The notes under the pieces were generated by a model. The model was not told the DNA's origin and did no database searches. It saw only the letters and a list, made by a program, of their open reading frames with translations. 64,000 bases of DNA, taken from assembly GCA_019054805.1 (NCBI GenBank), contig JAHQIY010000012.1, forward strand, positions 1,240,001-1,304,000. The letters run 5' to 3'. How positions within the stretch are numbered: position 1 is the first letter of the stretch; each line of letters starts with the position of its first letter. The position numbers and the translations under genes were made by a program. Shown in pieces: positions 1-11,300 of this stretch. Origin of the DNA: Brachionus manjavacas (lineage: Eukaryota > Rotifera > Eurotatoria > Ploima > Brachionidae).

Positions 1-188
1 CTGTTACTTCTAGGGTATGTAGGTTTATCAGAGTTTAAAATATGCATATTCAGGTCATTTATTAGATTAAAAACAATTTCACCTTTTGAGTTTGAATTTT
101 TGCAGTTCCAGGCTTGATGTTTGGCGTTTAAATCCCCGATTATTAAAAAATTTGTGAATTTCGAATAAATATACTGGAAAATCTCTTG
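1..188 (-). pseudogene. Non-LTR retrotransposon endonuclease fragment
   Basis: Read on the minus strand from about 188 down to 1, one open frame gives a peptide containing NFLIIGDLNAKHQAWNC. The GDLNAKH core is the catalytic Asp-x-Asn-x-x-His signature of the endonuclease/exonuclease/phosphatase domain of LINE elements, which nicks target DNA to prime reverse transcription. The reading stays open to the window edge, so more of the element should lie to the left on the plus-strand axis. On its 5' side (positions above 190) it runs directly into AT-rich sequence, so it is truncated there. Family level is confident; the exact clade cannot be told. Confidence 0.7.
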
Positions 189-811
189 GTTTAATTTAGT
201 GTATTTAGTGTAATTTAGTATATTTAAAAAATGAAGACAATAATAAAAAATTAATTGTAATTTATTTTTTTTATTAGCAAATAATCCTTATTAAATGATT
301 AAATTCACAAAAACTTGATTTAATTGACTAAAATTAAATTAAATTATAAATTAATTATTTTAAGTTACAAATATTTAATATAATTGAAAAGCAGGGATTG
401 ACGAAATTAAATTGACAAAAAAACTAAATGACATTAATCTAAAATAATTGACAGTTTCTCTCCCTGTCTTATGATAAAATGTCTCTAAAATTTTTAAATA
501 AAAAAAAAATTATCTAATATTTTTTTGAAATTTCTGAAATTAAATTAGAATAGTCGATTTTAAATTTATTTTTAAAAAGTTTAATTTAGCTTGAAAAAAT
601 TATTTTTTATTTTCTCTGATTAAATAATTAGATAAATTTGAATTTTTCTTAATTCTTAATTCTGATAAAATTTTAATTTCAAAAAAAAAAAAATTTATCT
701 TTAAATTTGCGACATTAAATTGGAAAATTTAAATTTAAATTTAAAAACTTTAATTTAGCTTTAAAAAATTTAAATAAATTTTTATAAATAAAAATTAAAA
801 AATCATTTAAG
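189..811. other. AT-rich non-coding DNA, start of a duplicated flank
   Basis: No gene seen. From about 460 onward the sequence is closely repeated upstream of the third chitinase unit (about 20540-20883), and from about 605 upstream of the second unit (about 9815-10005). It is therefore intron sequence carried along with the tandem chitinase duplication. It ends in a splice acceptor (TTTAAG) at 811. Confidence 0.6.
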
Positions 812-2383
812 GTACTTTGACTTCATTTGCTTGATGGCATATGTAAGTTTTTTCTTCTAATTAAATGATAAAAAGAACAAGTTTTAAAATTTTTCTAAAA
901 AATATTTCTCTTTCAGGATTTTCATGGCTCTTGGGAAGAAACAATTGATCACAATTCTCCTCTATATTCACGCAAGAGTGAATACAGAGATGCAAGCTAT
1001 TTGAATGTCGATTGGGCTGTCAATTATTGGCTCAAGAGTGGATTTCCCAGAGAAAAGTTTGTGCTCGGTTTGGCTACATATGGTCGACCATTCAAGCTCA
1101 AAGATTCGAAAAGACATGAGCCAGGCGATCTGAATGATGGAGCGGGCACTCCTGGAAAAGTAACAATGAAAAATAATTTAATTTTTTTTTCAAAGAAATC
1201 AATTAAAATTTAAATAAATTTTAAACAAATTTTAAATAAAGTTTACAAGAGAAAAAGGATTTTTGAGCTACTATGAAATATGCAAAAAAATTCTGAGCGA
1301 GGGATGGACCAAGAAATGGAGCGATGAACAAATGGTTCCGTATGCGCATGGTGAAAATGAATGGGTTGGATATGAAGATGTTGACAGCTTAAGAATTAAG
1401 GCCAGGTACATAAATGAGATGGGTCTGGCTGGTGCTATGGTATGGAGTCTCAGTCTGGATGACTTTAGTGGAGCATTTTGCAATGAAGGGAAATATCCTC
1501 TTATTAATGCTATTCGAAAAGAACTCACAAATCAACAAAATGAAAATAACGATGACAAAGTGATCCGTGTAAATCATGAAGATCAAATTATAAAATACAA
1601 TGAAAAAAACAATGACATAGATGATAGGAAAATTATTTATCCTCAAGTTAATAATTACAAGACAGATAATTTTGATCAGCAACCATCGATAGAAAATTTA
1701 AATGAATTAAATGTTGGCTTGGAAGACTCAGATAGAACAGACAATGTTTTTCCTTATTTAAATATAAAATCAAATGATATGAATTATCAAAAGGTAAGTG
1801 AAAATTTAGATCTGATTAGAAATGTTGAAGAAGAGAAAAAAAAGTTGTTTGTGTGCTACTACACTAATTGGGCCCAGTATAGACCACAAGGTGGTAAATA
1901 TATGCCAGAGCAAATAAATGCCAGTCTTTGCACTCACATTGTGTTTGCTTTTGCCAAAGTGGTTGATGACCGACTGGTCGCATACGAGTGGAATGATGAA
2001 GATACAGAATGGAGCAAGGGGTTGTACAGCAAGACAATTGACCTGAAGAAGCAGAATCCTCGCCTCAAGGTGTTGATTGGTGTTGGTGGTTGGAATCATG
2101 GACCAGAGGCCTTTAGTGTGATGGTTCACGATATTCAAAAGAGAGAAAAGTTTGTTCGTCATTGTGTCAATTTCATCAAAAGAAACAGATTCGATGGTCT
2201 TGACTTGGACTGGGAGTATCCGGGATCAAGAGAAGGATCAAGACCAACTGACAAACAATTGTTTACTATTTTAGTCAAAGAATTGAGAGAAGCATTTGAA
2301 CCATTTGGCTTTTTGTTGACAGCAGCAGTAGCAGCTGGTCATGAGAATATTAACAAAGCTTATGAAATTGATAAACTAGCGCA
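812..2383 (+). CDS. Chitinase unit 1: end of one GH18 domain, linker, start of the next
   Basis: Three exons (812-842, 917-1159, 1242-2383) with introns of 74 and 82 bases. The first part encodes YFDFICLMAY, DFHGSWEETIDHNSPLY and, after the second intron, FTREKGFLSYYEICKK through GAMVWSLSLDDFSGAFC, the C-terminal half of a GH18 barrel. An Asn/Asp-rich linker of about 100 residues follows, then LFVCYYTNWAQYRPQGGKY opens a new GH18 domain whose catalytic DGLDLDWE lies at 2193-2216. The exon stops at 2383 before GTAAGT. This copy has a run of seven A at 1603-1609 and an open linker, unlike unit 2. The linker has no chitin-binding module. No inactivating change is seen. Confidence 0.85.
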
Positions 2384-5300
2384 GTAAGTTTAAAATTATT
2401 ATTCATTTATTTTTTTAATTAGCTCCTTTTTTTTCAATCAATTACAATTTTTTTATTGACTGTTAAATTTTTCTTGAAATTTTGTTTACCTGTTATTTAT
2501 ATTAAAAAGATCACTGAATTATTTATGCGTTTTAGATTATTTAATCTTTTACTTATTTACAATTTGAATAAATTTTTTAAATTTCAAAGAAATTGAAAAA
2601 AAAATTCGTAGAAAAAATTCTTTTTAAATATCATTAAGTTAAGTGGGCTATTTTGGCACTTCTAAATGTAAATATTTTAATCAAAAAGAGAAAAATTGAA
2701 AGATTTATGTCTAACATTTGTTTTCCTTATACATTTTTTTTTTTTATTAAATAATCTTGACAATTTTTTATTCTGAAAATTCAGATTAAAAACTGAAAAT
2801 AATTGTATTGTATATACCTATGCTGATGCCACGGAATTTCTTTGTGACATTAAAATTAGTGCTTTTTTCAACCAATTCTCTTCCATGCATGAACTTGTAT
2901 AATTGAATTAGATCACCTTTTTTTCTTCTTTCCACCAGATTTGGAATGTTCAAAGCCTTCAATTTACTTTTATGCGTTTTTTTCTAATTGAGGAAACAAA
3001 TTTCGTAGCTCCACGTTGAATTCTTTCAACACTCTCACAGTCAAACTTAAGAATTTGAGACCATACAGGCACCGCAAATCCCAAAAGAGGACGAACAATA
3101 GTTAAATACAATGATCTAAATAACTTACAATCAAAACGAGCGAAGGATTTCCTGATGTGACCTAACATTTTATTTGCTTTGTTTGTAGCCTCAATCACTT
3201 GATTTTTCCGTTTCAGATTTGTATTGGAAATACTCCAAAATCTCTTTCAGTTTTTGACGTTGCTAATCGCTTACTATTGATGAAATAAGGAAAATCTTTG
3301 TTTTATTACCGTAAATTATGACCGCACATTTTGGTGTGTTGAAGATAAGAAACCAATCTTGAGTCCATTTGAAAACTAAATCTAAATCTGATTGTAGTTT
3401 CGCTGCACTTATTTCTGTTTCCGTTTGCGAGAACATTTTAATATCATCTGCATACCTTTTCACAATATTATCTATTCCTTTTTGGTAGATCATTGATGTA
3501 CAAAACGAACAATAGTTGACTAATCACTGACCCCTGTGGTACACCGCTAAAAATCTCAACTCAATCCGACAAAATTTCACTTTGAACAACTTATTGTCCT
3601 CTATTTTTCAAGAAAGCTACTATTCCAGAAGATTTGCTGTGCATGACTTTTTCTTGACAAACCCATTTTGTTCTTTTGATAAAATATTATTCTTATGAAG
3701 ATAATCTTCCATTTTGGTTCTTATTATGGTTTCCATAATTTTACACGTATTTGAAATAAAAGACAGACAGCGATAATTGCTCGGCATTGATTTATCACCA
3801 TTTTTAAACAATGGATAAATATTTGCTGATCTGAATTGTATAAGCTATATATAATAAGCTGACTATTGGATAAACATACTCTGAAATTCAAAGTTAGAGG
3901 AACAGTAAAGGAATCTGCACAGTTTTTAAGCGACGACGGATAATGACACGATTTTTTTGATTTAGTTCGTGTAATTTTTATAAAAACCACTTCATTAGTA
4001 ATATCATTCGGTTCAATATCAATATATTCTGACCAGTTTTCATTAAGTTCATCTTAAAAAGGTGGAAGCTTATGATCTTGTTCAATAACAAAAACATCTT
4101 TAAAACATCTATTTAGAAAATTTATTAATAAATGTTAATAAAAAAATTTAAGATAAATTTCTTGGGCAAAGAAAATTTACAATTAAAAAACTTAAATTTA
4201 TTTGATTTGTTAAAATAAGTTCCTTCAATAAAGATGAAGATTGACATATCAATAAATTATTTTTGAAATTTTTAACTTTCATGTAATTTGAAAATTATGT
4301 ATTCTAGTCTCCACAAATAAAAAACCATAATAATTTATATGTTATTAGAAACTTTCAATTCTTTCGGAGTTATAAAAAATAAGTTTTTTGCTCATTGAAA
4401 GTCTCATCTCTACAATTTAGAGTTAGTTAGAGTCAAGTCTGCATTTTTTTCTATATTTTGACTTTTGATGGCTAAGTGATAATTTTGCTTGATTTTCATT
4501 TTTCAAAGATTCAAATGAAATTAATAAAAAACTTTACATTGGCAATTTTTACCCGTTGCTGCCCTGCCAAATTTAAATTTTCAATTAGTTTCTATTTTGT
4601 TAATAATTAAATTATATGCATTACATTTTTAGAAAAATTGTATTAATTACTACATTTCTTGCGAGATAATTTTTTTGGTAATATTACACAGAAATCATTT
4701 GAAATGGAAAACCCAAACATTAAACTCACCTATGATTATTTTTAGCATAAATGATTTTTTCATTTAAATTTTGTATAAATTGAGGCAAATTTTTGGTCTC
4801 ATTTTTTTTATTTATAATCTTAATTTGATAGTTATTAAGAAATTTTCAAACTAATAAGCAACTTTTAGATTCAAAAATTAAAGCCTTTCTTTTAAGAAAA
4901 ATTTGAATTGATGTTCGCCTTAAATCAAGCGTCCAAATAAATTCATGAATTTTGATTGTAATTAAAATCAGTTGAAAAAAAAAATATTATTTAATTTTTG
5001 TATATTATTATCTTAAAAATTATTCAAAATCAAACATTTAATTGTTAAATAAATTATGATGCATTGAAAAAAATGTTCATCGATTATTTTCGATGAAATG
5101 GTTTATAACTCATTAATGATTCATCTATCAATTTTCTTTGATTTTTTTTGTGACAAGGCGATTGTTGTCAAGCTTCAAAATGGTACTTTCAGATTTTATT
5201 TAGCAACTTTTGTTGATAATCTGAAATTTTTTGATTATTATATATCAAAAAATTAACAAATTAACCTATTCGTTTCTATTCTCTTATATTATTTCAAATA

Positions 5301-8300
5301 ATGACTAAAAACGTCATTTATAAGGAAATATTTATGTGAAAAATTAGAAAAGATTTAAAGAGATTCTGTTTTAAAGCGAGTGGAACATTTTTTAAAATCC
5401 ATTTAAAAAAAATATTTTAAAATTTTTTTTCAGTAATTTTAAAGTCACAAGTCAAAGTAAAGACGACTTGCTCAATGAAATTTAAAAAGTGCAAATTTTT
5501 TTAAAAGTTAAACTGAATTTTGACTGTTTGTTTGATTGAATGTTTTTTTTGAATTAAAAATATAAATTTTCTAGTCGTAATTTATTTTCTTGTTCACAAG
5601 AGGTAACCATAAAGCATATAGGAAAGAATTTACGCTTAAAATCTATCGCACCAAACACTATAAGAGGAAATCTCTACTAAACGACTTTTTAAGTACAATC
5701 TGCATGGAAAGTTGAACCTATTTTGATGTGTGACAACAATTGCTTAGAAGTAACACCAAGATGAAAGTCTGTCTCTTCACTGCCGTCATTAAAGTCTACA
5801 CCAAAATAGAACGGTTGGTCATTTGGAAAGTTTTGTAAGTCAATATCTAATATTGCATGATCGCTAAGACCTTCGATAATGTTAACAGATGAAAAATAAA
5901 AACTTATGTTTTTACACCAGTTGAATCAACAACTTTTGTTTTATTTTCACTATTTTGAAGAAACAATTTATTTTTTTTTTATTTTTTCAAAGAATAATGC
6001 TTAACTTTATGTTTTTTTTCTCCACTCTAATATGTTCAACTTTCATTTTCATATTTATGTATTTATGTGTTTTTTTTTTTTAATTTTCACTTTTTTTATG
6101 TGAGTTTAATTTTTACCTAGAAGTAGTCATCAAAAAAAGTTAGCTTTTTTTGTGAAAACTAAAGTTAATCTTAAAGCTTAAAGACTTTTTCGAGTTTTAA
6201 ATGGAAATTTTTTGCTAAATGTCCACACCTCTAACAGCTGTAGCATTCGAAGCCTGGCTTTTGACTTTTGACCAACTCTGCCAAATTTTCAATGCAAAGT
6301 TGTCTTTTTTAAATTTAAATTCAATTTTTTTCATCTTTTCTTTGAATGTTCCTTTGAATCACCAATTCCTTTTTTCTCATCTCTATTGATAGTCATTTTA
6401 CCCTTTTGTAATTCTAAAGATTTCTCGATTTTGTTCGCCATTTCCACGGCTTCATCATAACATTTTGGCTCAGTATTGTATTTCTTGAATCATATCTGTG
6501 CAGAAACGTTATAAAATATTTTTAAAGGCGCCTTCGCTATTAAAATGCTTTATTGAAAGATTTTTTCAATTTCCCTGAATAATCATTCACAGTTTCGCGA
6601 TTTTTCAGAGTTCTATTAAAAAGTCTTACAATACCTTTATTATTTGACTTTTATATTTTGTCTATAATCATTTTTCTATTTATTTACTTGTCATGTTTAT
6701 GTAGCTCGTGTATAATCAGATGACAAATGAATCCAATTTATTTATTTACTTTTAGAATTTCTAAATGTCCTCTGGATTTTTTATTTTTCTTTTTTTTCAA
6801 AAGGCCTTAATTAGAGAGTCCAAAAGAATCTTATAACAAAAAAAAATGCCAAAGAAAATAATGTTAAATTATTTTACCGTAATTCCGTAAAAACCAATAA
6901 ACGGATTATTATTTTCATCATTGAACAATGATGAAAATAATAATCCAGTACAAAAAGGAACAAATTGTTCAAACATTACAATTTCAAACCAGAATGAGGA
7001 AGTTATGCGTCGACCTCTTCAAAGTTTAAACTTGAATAGAGTTGGTATTACTCCAAGTGTAGTTTTAAACAAAGATGGGAGTGTTCGAAAGCCTCTTGGT
7101 AGGAAAAAGGGCTCAAAAAACAAATCATCAAAATAAGATTTTCAAATAGTATTTTTTTTTATTTTAATTTTGTCTTTAAACGCCGCTCGTATAATTAATT
7201 CAAGACTTTGTCATATTATTTTAATATTTTAATTTTTATATTATTTTAAAAAAGCTGCATCTATAACTAGAAAAGCATAAAAAAAATAATTTTTTATATT
7301 AAAAAACATTTTCATAATTTTGTTTGAATGGTCGCACTAAAAGTTGAAATATAAAAAATTATTTTTTTAATATTTCAGAAAATTTCAAATAAAAATGATG
7401 CTCTAAAAAAGATTTTTTGATTATTAACTCGACATTTAAACTTGGTTTTTTTATTAGTATCACACATTAATACCCAAAGTTGCACATGTAGTGCGTCGAA
7501 CCTTTAATAGTATTTTTTTAACATGGAAGGGGTTAATGTCTGTGCATGCACTTCACATATGACTTTGGGTATTAATGCACGCGTTCCCCAACACGGAATT
7601 ACGGTAATGTCAAAAAAAAAATAACCAGAATTGTATAAAAGTCCAATTCTGGAAAAATAAATTGTCTTGATCTCGATGACTCGAAGTTCCGAGTTACCAA
7701 AGTCATTTTTTTCTCCAGTTTTACAAATTAATCAAATAAATTTTCCTGTTTTTCCATTTATGTAGAGTGATTATTCAAGAAAGATTATATTAAACAGAAG
7801 ACCACAAAAATTTGCACCTAATTCTCAACTACTGTCAAAACATTCCAGTCATTTTTTACTGCTTAACATGATGGTGAGATTTTCTTTGCATTCAATAAAT
7901 GTGAAGACTTTATAACTAAAATTGCAAGAAAATTCTGAAAATCTTTATTCATTAGACAACCCATTAGTATATAAATTTTTTGATATAAAGCCTGATCTAG
8001 CAAATCTGATAAAAAAAATTTTTAAGTCCAGACAAGGACTTTTTTTTTAATGACTTAGACTTTGATTTGGAACTTTTAAACAACTCTAAAAATAACTTTG
8101 AGTCTAACCATATTTATTTTAAAATTCAGCTGTTTATTAAATTTTGACACTTTCATTTATATTATAACGTAAACAGCCCATTGCAACTTTTGGTATTTTT
8201 CAAAATACGCTAACTTGATTCATTATCACTCGTTCTCCAAAAATTTCTTATACCATTTTCTATTTCCTTCGATGTAATCACAGCTGTGTATTCTTCAGCC

Positions 8301-11300
8301 TTTTTAGCAGTAGACATAACATTTAAAACTTCATGGTTAATCAAAGAAACAGAATAATTGAATGACTCGGCCGAATATACATTCAGCAGATTTACTAATT
8401 TAAATTGAAAATTCAAAATCAATGACATTGAGGTATAAGAGACCCGATTCAGGTTGACTTTGATTTTCTTGATCGGAATTTATTCTTGGATATGACTGCG
8501 AAAACCTAGTTATAGGTGCACGTAGCCAAAAAAAGTAGCCCTACTTATAGGTGCAGGTAGCCAATAATGTCTAGGTAAACCTAGTTTTTTTAATTTTTCT
8601 TTTAAACAGAATTAAAGGAAAAAGACAAATTTATAAGTATTACTTTTATTTTCAATGTGCTCCGCTACTTTGGCTACTTTTGAGCCAGTTTTTAACATAT
8701 TGATAACTTCATGTTGTTCATTTTCATCCAACTTACGATTCTTAGCGTCATGATCAAACAATTCCTAAGAAAATTCATGATTATGAGTTAAATTTAATTT
8801 TGTTATATTATACTTATCTTGTTTTTCAGCACGATTAATTCTTATGATTGCTTCACACCCATTTGCGTTATACCGTTTAACTGGTCTTTTACAATTTCCA
8901 CGGCTCTTAACAGATTATAATTCCTTATGTCTCTTACATTGGAATTCTATATATTTTAGTTTGTTAGTTGCCTGAGCTTGGACTATCTTTATAATAATTA
9001 CTATTTCTTACATTAAAAAGTTGATAATTGTCTTCTATCATTTTTCTATATGCATTTTCAAATTCATCATACTTTGCAAAACTCTTACCCAATTTTAGTA
9101 ATTTAGTTTTACATTTTACTACAGTTTTAGATGGCACACTTTCATTTTCAGACATATCCAAAAATGAGTCAGACTCATTACTGCTTGATTCAATAAATTC
9201 GTTTTTATCATTAGAAATTTAAGATTGATTATAAGTAGAAAAAAATTTTTTGATATTAGAATTAAAATAGTAAAGCATTTAATAGTTTGTTAAGACATTT
9301 TATTTCAAAAAAGTACTCATAAATAATATAAATTCATTGAACAAATGATCAATTAAGAAAAATAGGGACATATATTCAATTTAACTATTATTAATAAAAT
9401 TGAATATTGAATCTGATTGAATTTGATATCAGCTAATACCGGTTTTGGAAAAAAATGGTACAAAAAGATATAATCTGATACCACATATCATTTACCACGA
9501 TAACACGTACCATATTTATAAAGCTCAAAATAGATTTAAAATTCTCTGTATTCGTTCTGGTGGTAGTGATGTTTTAGACCAATTTTAACTTCTTTACGTA
9601 AGATAGCTTGACGAAAGTGGAACCAACATCCCTTTATAATTACATTTCGGAAGTGAACACTAGAGATTTCAAAATCAACTCAACCTTGATTGAATTTAAA
9701 GTAGAAGTTTTTAATAATAAAAAGATATTTTATAAATCCAAATAAAAGCGAAGGAATCGTAGTCTGTTCAATTGATAAAATAATTAATTTTTACTTTTGT
9801 TTAAAACTTTTATTTTCTCTGATTAAATAATTAGATAAATTTGAATTTTTCTTAATTCTGATAAAATTTTAATTTCATAAATAAAAATTTATCTTTAAAT
9901 TTGCAACATTAAATTGGAAAATTTAAATTTAAATTTAAAAACTTTAATTTAGCTTTAAAAAAATTAAATAAATTTTTATAAATAAAAATTAAAAAATCAT
10001 TTAAGGTACTTTGATTTCATTTGCTTGATGGCATATGTAAGTTTTTTCTTCTAATTAAATGATAAAAAGAACAAGTTTTAAAATTTTTCTAAAAAATAAT
10101 TCTCTTTCAGGATTTTCATGGCTCTTGGGAAGAATCAATTGATCACAATTCTCCTCTTTATTCACGCAAGAGTGAATACGGAGATGCAAGCTATTTGAAT
10201 GTCGATTGGGCTGTCAATTATTGGCTCAAGAGTGGATTTCCCAGAGAAAAGTTTGTGCTCGGTTTGGCTACATATGGTCGACCATTCAAGCTCAAAGATT
10301 CGAAAAGACATGAGCCAGGCGATCTGAATGATGGAGCGGGCACTCCTGGAAAAGTAACAATGAAAAATAATTTAATTTTTTTTTCAAAGAAATAAATTAA
10401 AATTTAAATAAATTTTAAACAAATTTTAAATAAAGTTTACAAGAGAAAAAGGATTTTTGAGCTACTATGAAATATGCAAAAAAATTCTGAACGAGGGATG
10501 GACCAAGAAATGGAGCGATGAACAAATGGTTCCGTATGCGCATGGTGAAAATGAATGGGTTGGATATGAAGATGTTGACAGCTTAAGAATTAAGGCCAAG
10601 TACATAAATGAGATGGGTCTGGCTGGTGCTATGGTATGGAGTCTCAGTCTGGATGACTTTAGTGGAGCATTTTGCAATGAAGGGAAATATCCTCTTATTA
10701 ATGCTATTCGAAAAGAACTCACAAATCAACAAAATGAAAATAACGATGACAAAGTGATCCGTGTAAATCATGAAGATCAAATTATAAAATACAATGAAAA
10801 AACAATGACATAGATGATAGGAAAATTATTTATCCTCAAGTTAATAATTACAAGACAGATAATTTTGATCAGCAACCATCGATAGAAAATTTAAATGAAT
10901 TAAATGTTGGCTTGGAAGACTCAGATAGAACAGACAATGTTTTTCCTTATTTAAATATAAAATCAAATGATATGAATTATCAAAAGGTAAGTGAAAATTT
11001 AGATCTGATTAGAAATGTTGAAGAAAAGAAAAAAAAGTTGTTTGTGTGCTACTACACTAATTGGGCCCAGTATAGACCACAAGGTGGTAAATATATGCCA
11101 GAGCAAATAAATGCCAGTCTTTGCACTCACATTGTGTTTGCTTTTGCCAAAGTGGTTGATGACCGACTGGTCGCATACGAGTGGAATGATGAAGATACTG
11201 AATGGAGCAAGGGGTTGTACAGCAAGACAATTGACCTGAAGAAGCAGAATCCTCGCCTCAAGGTGTTGATTGGTGTTGGTGGTTGGAATCATGGACCAGA

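Larger units (their letters stand above)
6877..7604. mobile_element. 728-bp TA-flanked inverted-repeat element
   Basis: The ends CCGTAATTCCGT (6877-6888) and ACGGAATTACGG (7593-7604) are exact inverted repeats, and each is flanked outside by TA (6875-6876 and 7605-7606), the target duplication typical of Tc1/mariner-like elements. A second, imperfect inverted pair lies at about 7467-7500 and 7543-7577 (CATTAATACCCAAAGT and its complement). The interior has a short basic open frame at 6891-7136 but no transposase, so the element is non-autonomous. The family call rests on the TA duplication alone. Confidence 0.6.
2384..10005. other. Large chitinase intron filled with transposon remains
   Basis: Lies between a GTAAGT donor at 2384 and a TTTAAG acceptor ending at 10005; the flanking exons join in phase to restore the GH18 sequence. 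The first roughly 130 bases after the donor match the intron start after unit 2, and the last roughly 190 match upstream of the other units, so these ends belong to the duplicated unit. Inside are a LINE fragment, a small LINE endonuclease piece, a gag remnant, a TA-flanked 728-bp element, a possible histone-like fragment and a MULE DNA-binding remnant, each listed separately. Confidence 0.7.

Noticed and set aside
1271-2162. Long open frames on the minus strand opposite the chitinase exons (also at 10465-11355 and 21343-21585)
   Set aside because: They mirror the strongly supported plus-strand GH18 coding sequence and have no family features of their own.
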